From assembly GCA_964478455.1 (NCBI GenBank), contig CAYZJD010000068.1:1-16017 (forward strand): a stretch of 16,017 bases of DNA. The letters run 5' to 3'. This document shows positions 1 to 7,231 of this stretch, piece by piece. Numbering within the stretch: the stretch's first letter is position 1; every line of letters begins with the position of its first letter. Made by a program: the position numbers and the translations under genes. The DNA comes from CAYZJD01 sp964478455. Lineage in GTDB: Bacteria > Acidobacteriota > Terriglobia > Bryobacterales > Bryobacteraceae. The notes under the pieces are model-generated. The model was given only the letters and a program-made list of their open reading frames with translations, had not been told where the DNA came from and did not search any database.

Positions 1-993
1 GCGCAGGTTCTCCGTTTCGGCGGCGAAACCGATCAGCAGCCGGTCGCCTTTCTTCTGCCCCAGCTCGGCGAGAATGTCGGGCGTCGGATCGAGCTCGACG
101 GAGATGCGGGCCATCGTCTTCTTCACTTTTTGCGAGGGAACGCGAGCGACGTGGTAGTCGGCCACCGCGGCCGCCTTGACGATGATCGTGGCCTCGTCGA
201 GGTTCTTTAGCACCGCCTCCCGCATTTCGCCAGCGGTTCGGACACGGATCACGGAGACGCCGGGCGGCTCGGGCAGGTGAACCGGTCCGGAGATGAGAAT
301 GACGCGGGCGCCGCGCGCAGCCGCCGCTTCAGCCAGCGCGTAACCCATCTTGCCGCTCGAGCGGTTAGAGATAAAGCGAACGGGGTCGAGGGGCTCCTGC
401 GTCGGGCCGGCGGTGACCAGGACCGTTTCACCCTCGAGATCCTTGCGCGCCTGGAGCAGGGCCAGCGCCGCGTCGGCGATGCGCGCAGGATCGGCCAGCC
501 GGCCCGCGCCGGTCATCCCGCAGGCGAGCCACCCCTCCTCCGGATCGACGATGGCGTGCCCGCGCTTGCGCAAAATCTCGACGTTCTCGCGCGTCGCCGG
601 GTGGTTCCACATGTTGACGTTCATTGCCGGCGCCAGAAGGACCGGCCGGGGGAAAGCGAGGTACAGCGTGGTGAGGAAGTCGTCCGCCAGGCCGCGGGCG
701 AACTTGGCCAGCAGGTCCGCCGTTGCCGGGGCCACCACCAGCAGGTCGCACTCCTGCGCCACGCGGATATGCTCGACGGCGCTCGAGAGGGTTTCCTCGG
801 CCCCTCCAGTGGAGAACAAGTCGGTGATGACTTTGCGCCCGGTGAGGGCGGCGAAGGTCAGCGGGCGGACGAATTCCTGGGCCGCCCGGGTCATCACCAC
901 CTGCACTTCGGCGCCGCGTTCGGCCAGCGCGCGCACCAGTTCGGCCGCCTTGTAAGCGGCGATGCCGCCGCCGACGCCGAGCGCGCACCTCAT
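1..993 (-). CDS. coaBC: Bifunctional phosphopantothenoylcysteine decarboxylase/phosphopantothenate-cysteine ligase, partial at the left edge
   Basis: CoaBC (Dfp) makes 4'-phosphopantetheine for coenzyme A: CoaB ligates cysteine to phosphopantothenate and CoaC decarboxylates the product using FMN. The frame stays open from ATG at 991-993 to the window edge, giving 331 residues of a protein usually near 400. The N-terminal GVGGGIAAYKA is the flavoprotein fold entry. His75 (VEHIRVA), Asn125 (PAMN) and Cys158 (WLACGMTG) match the E. coli Dfp catalytic residues in both identity and number. The CoaB part starts near residue 180; Asn210 (FISNRSSGKMG) and Lys289 (KVKK) also match E. coli numbering. 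The start lies 2 nt after the rpoZ stop, so it is translated within the same operon. The remaining C-terminus of CoaB lies outside the window. Identification is secure. Confidence 0.97.
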   Translation of the reverse strand, partial: MRCALGVGGGIAAYKAAELVRALAERGAEVQVVMTRAAQEFVRPLTFAALTGRKVITDLFSTGGAEETLSSAVEHIRVAQECDLLVVAPATADLLAKFARGLADDFLTTLYLAFPRPVLLAPAMNVNMWNHPATRENVEILRKRGHAIVDPEEGWLACGMTGAGRLADPARIADAALALLQARKDLEGETVLVTAGPTQEPLDPVRFISNRSSGKMGYALAEAAAARGARVILISGPVHLPEPPGVSVIRVRTAGEMREAVLKNLDEATIIVKAAAVADYHVARVPSQKVKKTMARISVELDPTPDILAELGQKKGDRLLIGFAAETENLR

Positions 994-995
994 GG

Positions 996-1235
996 CTATG
1001 GCTCCTGCGGTTCTTCCGGTGGCGGCGCCGCCGGATCCTCCCACTTCACCAGGCCGCGCCGTGTCTCTTCCATGGCGGTCACCGTGGACTTTTTCGAGGT
1101 AGTCGGCAGAAAAGGACGCGCTCCGCCCTGGAGCTGGCGCGCCCGCTTGGCCGCCACGATGATCCAGCGATAGGTGCTCAGTTCCGGGTCATCCGGGATC
1201 GTAAAGTGAATGTTCTTACTGATCTTCTCAACCAT
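996..1235 (-). CDS. rpoZ: DNA-directed RNA polymerase omega subunit
   Basis: A 79-residue protein, within the usual omega size range. Omega binds the beta' subunit and helps RNA polymerase assembly. The recognisable core is the first helix region, RWIIVAAKRARQLQGGARP (residues 24-42), which corresponds to the conserved RYxLVxxAAxRARQL segment of the family. The C-terminal tail is acidic and proline-rich and not conserved. Its position between gmk and coaBC is the classic one for rpoZ in many phyla and supports the call. The start follows the gmk stop by 6 nt, with no strong Shine-Dalgarno, so translation probably depends on coupling to gmk. Confidence 0.93.
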   Translation of the reverse strand: MVEKISKNIHFTIPDDPELSTYRWIIVAAKRARQLQGGARPFLPTTSKKSTVTAMEETRRGLVKWEDPAAPPPEEPQEP

Positions 1236-1241
1236 CTGTGG

Positions 1242-1865
1242 TCAATCCTGGTCCGTTCTGTTGCCGAAGGTGGCCAGAATCGGACGGATCTGTTCCTCCA
1301 TGCGGTTCCGGCGCATATGCTCGGCCTTGACAATCGCGATGAGGGTGTCCACTGAAGCGTCCACCTCGCGGTTGATCAGGACATAGTCGTAGGCGCTATA
1401 GTTCCGGATCTCCTCGGCCGCTTCGCGCAACCGCCGCCGGATTACCGGCTCGGGATCCTCCGAGCGGTTGCGGAGTCTCTGTTCGAGCACATCGCGGGAA
1501 GGGGCGAGGATAAAGATGCTTACCGCATCCGGGATACGACTCTTCAATTGTCGCGCACCTTGCACGTCAATGTCCAATACCAGGTCGAGCTTGCCGGCCT
1601 GGGCCCGCTCGAGCACGCTGCGGTGCGTCCCGTAGTAGTGCCCAAAGACCTCGGCGTGCTCCAGGAACTCGTCCCTGCGGATGCGCTCCTCGAACTCCTC
1701 TCTGGAAATGTAGACATAGCTGTGCCCCGGCCGCTCGTTGCCGCGCGGCGCTCGCGTGGTGTAAGAGACGGAGAACATCAGCCCGGGCATGCGCTCGAGG
1801 AGCTTCGCGACCAGGGTCGATTTGCCGGACCCCGACGGCGCCGAAACGATGAAAACGATGCTCAT
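1242..1865 (-). CDS. gmk: Guanylate kinase
   Basis: Phosphorylates GMP (and dGMP) to GDP with ATP in the cytosol, an essential step in guanine nucleotide synthesis. At 207 residues it has normal family length. The P-loop SAPSGSGKST is at residues 8-17. The GMP-binding region follows: SYTTRAPR at 34-41 with the RPGHSYVYIS segment, then the EHAEVFGHYYGT lid. LVLDIDVQGARQLK carries the conserved aspartate after the lid. Its ATG overlaps the yicC stop by 4 nt (ATGA), indicating translational coupling. No missing catalytic residue was seen. Confidence 0.97.
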   Translation of the reverse strand: MSIVFIVSAPSGSGKSTLVAKLLERMPGLMFSVSYTTRAPRGNERPGHSYVYISREEFEERIRRDEFLEHAEVFGHYYGTHRSVLERAQAGKLDLVLDIDVQGARQLKSRIPDAVSIFILAPSRDVLEQRLRNRSEDPEPVIRRRLREAAEEIRNYSAYDYVLINREVDASVDTLIAIVKAEHMRRNRMEEQIRPILATFGNRTDQD

Positions 1866-2755
1866 TCCAGGTTCAGCGACTGCTCGCGGATTCTCTCGAT
1901 CTCGGCCTTGGCGGCCAAGGCCAGGTCGGTGATGCCCAGGCCCAGTTCGCCGACCCCGGTGGTTTTCGCCAGGACCGTGTTTGTCTCCCGGTTCATCTCC
2001 TGGAGCAGAAAATCCAGCTTCTTGCCGACCTCGCCGCCTTCACTCAACAGGCTCTCCACCTGGCCGGCATGGATGCGCAGGCGGGCCAGCTCTTCGCCGA
2101 TGTCGCTCCGGTCGGCAAGGACGGCCGTTTCCTGGAGCAGCCGCTGCGGATCGAGCGGCACGGCCTTCAGCAATTCCTGAAGCCGCTCGGAGAGCCGGGC
2201 CTGGAAGGCCGGCACGGCGCGGGAGCGGATCTCCTCCATCCGAACCGCCATCTCAGCGACGGCCCTGGCGCGCGCCCGGAGATCGGAGGCGATCTCGGCT
2301 CCCTCTCGCTCGCGAAACACGTTCAGGGCGTCCATGGCATCCTCGACCGCGGCCACCACGAGCCGCTGGACGTCCTCGCCGGGCTCGGCATCTTCGGCCT
2401 CGCGGATCATCCCGGGCATCGAGAGCGCAACGTTCAGGTCCGGCTCGCCGGTGAGCCCGTAATCCGCCGCCGCTTGCCGGAACGCCGCCAGGTAGGACTC
2501 GAGCAGAGGCCGGTTCACTTCGGGCGGCGCGGCCGCGTGCGCCCTCGTGAAGGACACGTGGATTTGCAGGTGGCCGCGGGCGGCACGGCGCTTGATGGCG
2601 GCCCGGAGCGCGAACTCGCACGGGTCCAGCTCGGGTGGCATGCGAACGTGCATGTCCAGCCCGCGGTGGTTCACGCTCTTGATGCTCACTAGCGCTTCGC
2701 CCGCTTCGCCGTTCTTGCGCACCCGGGCAAAACCGGTCATGCTCCGCACGCTCAT
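1862..2755 (-). CDS. yicC: YicC/YloC family endoribonuclease-like protein
   Basis: A 297-residue member of the YicC family, with an N-terminal YicC-like domain (about 1-155) and the C-terminal DUF1732 domain (about 210-297). The start SMTGFARV (residues 5-12) and the C-terminal LLQEMNRETNTVLAKT are family hallmarks. E. coli YicC has been linked to RNA cleavage and small-RNA turnover, so an endoribonuclease role is inferred from the family rather than seen here. It sits directly upstream of gmk, as in Bacillus (yloC-gmk-rpoZ-coaBC). It overlaps both neighbours by 4 nt: its start overlaps the ABC exporter stop and its stop overlaps the gmk start. Confidence 0.93.
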   Translation of the reverse strand: MSVRSMTGFARVRKNGEAGEALVSIKSVNHRGLDMHVRMPPELDPCEFALRAAIKRRAARGHLQIHVSFTRAHAAAPPEVNRPLLESYLAAFRQAAADYGLTGEPDLNVALSMPGMIREAEDAEPGEDVQRLVVAAVEDAMDALNVFREREGAEIASDLRARARAVAEMAVRMEEIRSRAVPAFQARLSERLQELLKAVPLDPQRLLQETAVLADRSDIGEELARLRIHAGQVESLLSEGGEVGKKLDFLLQEMNRETNTVLAKTTGVGELGLGITDLALAAKAEIERIREQSLNLE

Positions 2756-4581
2756 AGGTCCACCGACCGGTCATCCTGGGCGAACTGCAACTCGTGGAGG
2801 CGCTGGTAGATGCCACCCGCGTTCACCAGTTCCTCGTGCCGGCCCACTTCGCAAATGCGCCCCTGGTCAAGGACCGCGATCCTGTCTGCCCGCCGGATGG
2901 TCGAAAGACGGTGCGCGATCACGATCACCGTGCGCCCCTCCATCAAGTTCGCCAGCGCCTTTTGCACCAGCAACTCCGATTCGCTGTCCAGGTGGGAGGT
3001 CGCCTCGTCCAGGATGAGGATCGGCGCGTTCTCGAGCAGCGCCCTGGCGATGGCGATCCGCTGGCGCTGGCCCCCACTCAACTTCAGGCCCCGCTCGCCG
3101 ACGAGCGTGTCGTAGCCGTCCGGCAGGTTCAGGACGAACTCCTCGGCCAGGGCGCTGCGGGCGGCGGCCTGAACCGCCTTGAAGTCCGCGCCGGGACGCC
3201 CGTAGCGGATGTTTGCCGCCACGGTGTCGTTGAACAGAAAGGTGTCCTGCGGCACGATGCCGATGTTGCGCCGCAGCGAGGCCAGTTGGAGATTGCGAAC
3301 GTCGCAACCGTCAATCAGCACCGCGCCGCTGGAGACGTCATAGAAGCGGGGCAGCAGGTTCACCAGCGTTGTCTTGCCGGCGCCGCTCGGCCCCACCAGG
3401 GCCACCACTTCCCCGGCCTTCACTTCGAGCTCGATGGCGTGAAGCAGGAAGCCGTTCGGTGAATTCGGGTAGCAGAAGCTGACCCGGTCGTAGACGATTG
3501 ACCGCTCAAACCGCTTCAAGGAAACCGCATTGGGCTTTTCGCGAATCGACTCCTCACGATCGAGGTACTCGAAGACCCTCTGCGATGCGCCCAGCGCCTG
3601 CTGGAAGATGTTGTGAATGCCGGTCAGGCGCTTCACCGGCTCGTAGAGCATCAGCAGCGCTATGACGAAGCTGGTGAACTCGCCGGTGGTCATCTGGCCG
3701 GCTTTGATCTGAGCCCGCGCGTAGGTGAGCAGGCCGACGATGGTGACCGCGCCGAAGAACTCGATCAGCGGTGAGGCCAGCGCCTGCTGCGCGACGTAAC
3801 GGAGATTGCTGGCGCGCAGCCGCCGCGCCGCCCGCCGGAACCGGCCGGACTCGTACGTTTCCGCTCCGAAGGACTTCACCACCTGGTGGCCGCTGAGCGT
3901 TTCCTGAAGGATCTGGTTCAGGTCCGCCATCTCGTCCTGCGCGCGCCGCGTGGTGCGGCGGATCCGCCTGCCGATGCGGGCGGTGGGCACCAGCACGAAC
4001 GGCAGCAGCGTCAGGCTCACGACCGCGAGCTTCCAGTCCTTCTCGAGCAGCACGTACAGCAGCCCGATCACGATGAAGCACTGCCGCAGCAGATCGGCCA
4101 GGATGTGCGACGTCGCCACCTGGATCTTCTCGATGTCGTTCATGATCGAGGACATCAGGCGGCCGGTGGAGTGGGACTCGAAGAAGTCGGCGCCGTGGCG
4201 GAGCACCTTGTCGAAGACCGTCTGACGCAGGTCGGTGATCGCCGAGTAGCCGACGTAGTTCACCAGGTAGTTCCCCAGGTAGTCGCAGGCGCCGCGGATG
4301 AGAAACACCGCCAGGATCCCGAAGGCGATCATCGTCCAGACGTTGTGGATCCAGGAAGGCACGAGGTCGTTGAGATAGACGGCCTTGTCGAGCACCGGGA
4401 CCGTGAACAACGCCACCGGCGCTTCGGGCGATAAGGGCCGGAGCACCCGGTCAAACACCGGGCCGATCAGCAGCGCGATCATGGCGTGGGCCGCGCCGAC
4501 GCAGGCCATCAGCAGGACCGACGCAACCAGTGACGCCGCGTACGGCCGGACATGGCGCATCAGGCGCAGCCAGTCTCTCAC
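2752..4581 (-). CDS. msbA: MsbA-like lipid A/lipid ABC exporter, fused permease and ATPase
   Basis: A 609-residue half-transporter that would dimerise in the inner membrane. The transmembrane domain spans about 1-325, with hydrophobic segments near 15-42, 80-97, 165-200 and 275-312. The nucleotide-binding domain covers about 360-600: Walker A GPSGAGKT (397-404), Q-loop Q445, signature LSGGQ (501-505), Walker B ILILDE (521-526) and switch His557. All motifs are intact. The MsbA assignment is supported by the adjacent GT9 heptosyltransferase and the nearby Trm112-like gene, as around E. coli msbA; a general lipid or multidrug exporter cannot be excluded. The loop between the first two helices (about 45-78) looks long. 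The start is GTG at 4579-4581, overlapping the glycosyltransferase stop by 4 nt; no in-frame ATG fits better. Confidence 0.88.
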   Translation of the reverse strand: MRDWLRLMRHVRPYAASLVASVLLMACVGAAHAMIALLIGPVFDRVLRPLSPEAPVALFTVPVLDKAVYLNDLVPSWIHNVWTMIAFGILAVFLIRGACDYLGNYLVNYVGYSAITDLRQTVFDKVLRHGADFFESHSTGRLMSSIMNDIEKIQVATSHILADLLRQCFIVIGLLYVLLEKDWKLAVVSLTLLPFVLVPTARIGRRIRRTTRRAQDEMADLNQILQETLSGHQVVKSFGAETYESGRFRRAARRLRASNLRYVAQQALASPLIEFFGAVTIVGLLTYARAQIKAGQMTTGEFTSFVIALLMLYEPVKRLTGIHNIFQQALGASQRVFEYLDREESIREKPNAVSLKRFERSIVYDRVSFCYPNSPNGFLLHAIELEVKAGEVVALVGPSGAGKTTLVNLLPRFYDVSSGAVLIDGCDVRNLQLASLRRNIGIVPQDTFLFNDTVAANIRYGRPGADFKAVQAAARSALAEEFVLNLPDGYDTLVGERGLKLSGGQRQRIAIARALLENAPILILDEATSHLDSESELLVQKALANLMEGRTVIVIAHRLSTIRRADRIAVLDQGRICEVGRHEELVNAGGIYQRLHELQFAQDDRSVDL

Positions 4582-5492
4582 GCGGCCCTCCGGAGGCGCT
4601 CCAGCGCGCCCAGCACTTCCTCAACGGGGATCGACTCGACCGGCCGGCCATCGCCGCCAACCACCTGGGCGGCCGTGCGCCACGGTCCCCAGATGGCCGG
4701 ATCCATCGAGCCGAAGATCACCATGACCGGCAAGCCGAAGGCGGCCGCCATGTGCGCCGGCCCGGAGTCATTCCCGACGAAGAGGGACGCCCCGGCGAGG
4801 AGCGCCTTCACTTCGCCGAGAGGGGCACCCTGAAGATGGCGGTATTGCTCGAATGCGCGGAAATCGTCCGCCGCCGCGCCGATGAAGACCGGCTCCATGT
4901 CGAATGTCCGGCGCAGCAGCTCGGCGACGGCCAGAAAGCCATCGGCGCGCCACGTCTTGTCGGCGCCGGTTGCGAACGGATGGATCACGGCGTAGCGGCG
5001 TTCCGCGCGGTGCGGATCGGCGAAGAGACGCGCTCGCGGAATCTCGCGGCGTTCCGCCCCGAGATGGAACATGGCCGACGCCATGTGCTCGGCGGTGTGC
5101 ACGGTGCGGTTCACACCAAGGATTTCCTGCGCTGTCGGGATGCGGACATTGTAAAGGAAGGAACCGGAGAAATGCGCAAAGCCGGCGCGGATACGGGCGC
5201 GGGAGGTGTAGGTCAGCCAAAGGCTGCGCGTGCCGCCGTGCAAATTGAGGCAGAGCGCGGGATGCCAGGCGCGCAGCCTGCGGGCGTCGGGCGGCAGAAG
5301 CTCATCCACGTCGGGGTTGCCCTCGAACACGCCGGCGAACCGGTCCTCGACCACGACCGCCACGTTCAGATCCGGTCGGCTCAGTTTCAGTAGATGAAGC
5401 GCGGGCGTCGTCAGGACGCAGTCGCCAAGGGAGCGCAACCGGACCACGGCAACGCGGGCACCTTCCGGAAGGCGCTGGAGCACGGGACTCAT
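4578..5492 (-). CDS. Glycosyltransferase family 9 protein, ADP-heptose:LPS heptosyltransferase-like
   Basis: A 304-residue GT9 enzyme, likely adding a heptose or related sugar to the LPS core on the inner face of the cytoplasmic membrane. The N-terminal Rossmann half has the diagnostic RLRSLGDCVLTTPAL (residues 18-32), with Asp24 as the probable catalytic base. The C-terminal half carries GNDSGPAHMAAAFG (240-253) followed by VMVIFGSMDP, the donor-binding signature of RfaC/RfaF-type enzymes. It is followed by an MsbA-like exporter with a 4-nt overlap and preceded by a Trm112-like gene 13 nt away, which fits an envelope assembly operon. The exact acceptor cannot be read from the sequence. Confidence 0.88.
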   Translation of the reverse strand: MSPVLQRLPEGARVAVVRLRSLGDCVLTTPALHLLKLSRPDLNVAVVVEDRFAGVFEGNPDVDELLPPDARRLRAWHPALCLNLHGGTRSLWLTYTSRARIRAGFAHFSGSFLYNVRIPTAQEILGVNRTVHTAEHMASAMFHLGAERREIPRARLFADPHRAERRYAVIHPFATGADKTWRADGFLAVAELLRRTFDMEPVFIGAAADDFRAFEQYRHLQGAPLGEVKALLAGASLFVGNDSGPAHMAAAFGLPVMVIFGSMDPAIWGPWRTAAQVVGGDGRPVESIPVEEVLGALERLRRAA

Positions 5493-5505
5493 TCCCGGAG
5501 CCGGG

Positions 5506-5676
5506 CTATTCTTCGATTCGGGCCTCGTCCACCAGCATGACCGGGATGTCGTCCCGGATCGGGTAGACGCGCTTGCATTGTACGCACTTCAAGCCGTTCT
5601 GATCCTGGAGCAGCTCGACGGGAGCCTTGCAGAGCGGGCACACCAGAATGTCCAGCAGATCCTTGCTGATGGCCAT
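5506..5676 (-). CDS. Trm112/UPF0434 (YcaR-like) small zinc-binding protein
   Basis: A short gene of 56 residues starting at ATG 5674-5676 and ending in TAG. The pattern CPLC (Cys13, Cys16) and CVQC (Cys31, Cys34) makes a four-cysteine zinc site, and the C-terminal YPIRDDIPVMLVDEA is the signature of Trm112-like proteins. In eukaryotes and archaea Trm112 activates methyltransferases; in bacteria the role is poorly defined. E. coli ycaR lies beside msbA-lpxK-kdsB, and the proximity to an msbA-like gene here repeats that link. No strong Shine-Dalgarno precedes the start. As the first gene of the seven-gene operon it would set the level of the downstream genes. Confidence 0.92.
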   Translation of the reverse strand: MAISKDLLDILVCPLCKAPVELLQDQNGLKCVQCKRVYPIRDDIPVMLVDEARIEE

Positions 5677-5688
5677 AACCGGCTACCC

Positions 5689-5718
5689 AGTGTAGCAGTT
5701 AGCGATACCGCATCGCTA
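5689..5718 (-). promoter_or_regulatory. Possible promoter/stem-loop region ahead of the trm112-to-coaBC operon
   Basis: A perfect 7-bp inverted repeat, TAGCGAT at 5700-5706 and ATCGCTA at 5712-5718, with loop ACCGC, lies in the gap between the toxin stop and the trm112-like start. On the minus strand it is followed by TACACT (5694-5689), a 4-of-6 match to a -10 box, 12 nt before the ATG. No T-run follows the stem on either strand, so a classical intrinsic terminator is unlikely. It may be an operator overlapping the promoter of the long operon. This is a weak call. Confidence 0.3.
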
Positions 5719-5750
5719 GGCTTGAGTCTCCGCAGAGTTTTCGTTCGAGC

Positions 5751-6200
5751 TCACGTCATGTGAACATTCATCCCAGCCAGCTTGGCCACTCCGAGCAGAG
5801 CTTTGTCCGCAGCTACGAACAGGTCAGTCAATTGGCGGGCCTTCAAGTCCAGGGCCACCGCAAGCTGCACTGCGTCAAGAGTCCTCAAAGCGCGGCTGAA
5901 GCCGTATTGTCGAATCATCTTCTCTGTTTTTTCGTAGTGACGGCTCTTGAGAGCGACCACCCTGAACCTGCGTTCCCGAATATCACGCAAGAACCCGTTT
6001 CGAGCCTGAAGCGCCTCAGCCGAGGAAATCAGCCTCGTGCGAACTTTCTTGGCGAAGACGGACTGGAATTCGACGACGGCGAGGCGCGAGATGTATGCCG
6101 GAACGCCGCCCATCACTGCCATGGCCAGGAGGCGCTCCACCACTTCGGTGCCGGGCTCTCGGTGGTAGTATTTTGCGAGTGCGCTGGAATCGAAAAACAT
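5751..6200 (-). CDS. vapC: PIN-domain ribonuclease toxin (VapC-like)
   Basis: A 149-residue PIN domain, the usual length for VapC toxins, which cut RNA (often tRNA or rRNA) in a metal-dependent way. The expected acidic residues are all present: Asp4 in FFDSSALAKYY, Glu44 in LAVVEFQS, Asp109 in LRTLDAVQLAVAL and Asp132 in FVAADKALL. The toxin looks intact and active. It follows its antitoxin with a 1-nt overlap (TGATG), so the two are translationally coupled. GC content is visibly lower here (one 60-base line is about 47 percent) than in the flanking operons, consistent with horizontal gain. Its stop lies 74 bp before the trm112-like start. Confidence 0.92.
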   Translation of the reverse strand: MFFDSSALAKYYHREPGTEVVERLLAMAVMGGVPAYISRLAVVEFQSVFAKKVRTRLISSAEALQARNGFLRDIRERRFRVVALKSRHYEKTEKMIRQYGFSRALRTLDAVQLAVALDLKARQLTDLFVAADKALLGVAKLAGMNVHMT

Positions 6201-6457
6201 CAGAAGCGCTCCTCACGCTCCGCAATGAAATCGTCGCTCAGCTTTCCCGGTATCTTGGACAACGCCCGCCGCACGTCTTCCAGGCTAACCTCTGGAATCT
6301 CCATCTTCGTGACGCTTTCGATGTATTCCGTGTCTAACACCTCTTCGTCAGGCGTTTCGGCAATCGTGATCTCCACCCGCTGGTGCTCGGGGAGCGGAAG
6401 CGGATCAAGGGGACGCAGAACGCCGTTCTCGTAGACTGCCGTCACCGTCCTCGCCAT
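6200..6457 (-). CDS. DUF104-type antitoxin partner of the PIN toxin
   Basis: An 85-residue protein. Its N-terminal half, VTAVYENGVLRPLDPLPLPE followed by RVEITIAE, is the signature of the AF2212/DUF104 antitoxin family, which forms a small beta-barrel-like fold. This is not the AbrB or ribbon-helix-helix type of VapB. The C-terminal half (about 38-85) is acidic and mixed, and is probably the toxin-wrapping segment. It directly precedes the PIN toxin and overlaps it by one base. The ATG at 6455-6457 lies a few bases after TAATAT (minus strand, 6469-6464), an AT-rich hexamer that could be a -10 box for a nearly leaderless message. Autoregulation is usual for such pairs but is not shown by this sequence. 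Confidence 0.87.
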   Translation of the reverse strand: MARTVTAVYENGVLRPLDPLPLPEHQRVEITIAETPDEEVLDTEYIESVTKMEIPEVSLEDVRRALSKIPGKLSDDFIAEREERF

Positions 6458-6512
6458 ACCACCATATTAGCCCGGCATCAGGAGGGGTCTGTCCATCAGC
6501 ACTTGTTGCGCT

Positions 6513-7178
6513 TCATCCAGCCGCCTTCATTTCTTCCCGGGCCTTGGCGATCACGGCCAGGTATTGGCGGGCGCGATCCTCGATGACGTCGAAGCGGCGC
6601 TCGGCAACACTTTTTGAATCAACGAGTTCCGCGCCAACCGCGACCGCGCAGGCGCCCGCCTTGAGAAATTCGCCGGCGGTTTCCAGATTCACGCCGCCTG
6701 TGGGGATCATCTCGATGTGAGGGAACGGAGCGCGCAGCGCGCGGATGTACCTCGGCCCGCCGACGTTGCCGCACGGGAAGATCTTGACGATGTCGGCGCC
6801 CGCCTCCCAGGCCGTGAGGACCTCAGTGGGCGTCAGCGCGCCGGGCATCATCACCTTGGAGTAGCGCCCTACCATCTCGATGGTGGGAAGTTTCAGCGAG
6901 GGCGTCACGAAGAACTCGGCCCCCGCCAGCATCGCCGCCCGCGCCGTTTCCGGATCGAGCACCGTGCCGGCCCCGAGGACGATCTTGTCGCCGAACCGGT
7001 CCGCCACTTTCTCGAGAGCGCGCAAAGCGCCGGGGACCGTCATCGTGATCTCGGCCGCGCGAATCCCGCCGCCGTAGATCGCCTCGATCGACAGGAGGGC
7101 ATTTTCGGCGCTGGTGGTGCGCACAACCGGCACGATGCCGATGTCGATGATGGAGGATAAGATTGCCTGTTTGTTCAT
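6513..7178 (-). CDS. eda: 2-dehydro-3-deoxy-phosphogluconate (KDPG/KDPGal) aldolase
   Basis: A 221-residue class I aldolase, close to the family norm, that cleaves 2-dehydro-3-deoxy-6-phosphohexonate to pyruvate and glyceraldehyde 3-phosphate. Schiff-base Lys132 lies in DIVKIFPC and Glu43 in AAEITMT; GAGTVL (69-74) and the phosphate-loop PTGGVN complete the set. The sequence resembles the Thermotoga type (EITxTVP) more than the E. coli type. The neighbouring galactonate dehydratase makes KDPGal or KDG derivatives the likely substrate, so dgoA is an alternative name. The ATG is the only plausible start, but the GGAGGG sequence abuts it with almost no spacer, which is unusual for a Shine-Dalgarno. 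A 15-bp tandem repeat lies just upstream. Confidence 0.92.
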   Translation of the reverse strand: MNKQAILSSIIDIGIVPVVRTTSAENALLSIEAIYGGGIRAAEITMTVPGALRALEKVADRFGDKIVLGAGTVLDPETARAAMLAGAEFFVTPSLKLPTIEMVGRYSKVMMPGALTPTEVLTAWEAGADIVKIFPCGNVGGPRYIRALRAPFPHIEMIPTGGVNLETAGEFLKAGACAVAVGAELVDSKSVAERRFDVIEDRARQYLAVIAKAREEMKAAG

Positions 7179-7191
7179 CCCTCCACGATAC

Positions 7192-7221
7192 CGAAAACCG
7201 GTGTCACGAAAACCGGTGTCA
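7192..7221. repeat. Perfect 15-bp tandem repeat upstream of the aldolase
   Basis: The unit CGAAAACCGGTGTCA occurs twice with no gap, at 7192-7206 and 7207-7221. Each copy has the palindromic core ACCGGT. On the minus strand the unit reads TGACACCGGTTTTCG, which resembles half-symmetric LacI-family operators built around a central CG. The array ends 13 bp upstream of the aldolase ATG, in the gap between dgoD and the aldolase gene. It could be a paired operator or a remnant of a REP-like mobile repeat. Confidence 0.85.
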
Positions 7222-7231
7222 GGCTACGCAA

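Noticed and set aside
5677..5750. A Rho-independent terminator for the toxin gene
   Set aside because: The 7-bp stem there has no T-run on either strand, so it is listed only as a possible regulatory palindrome.
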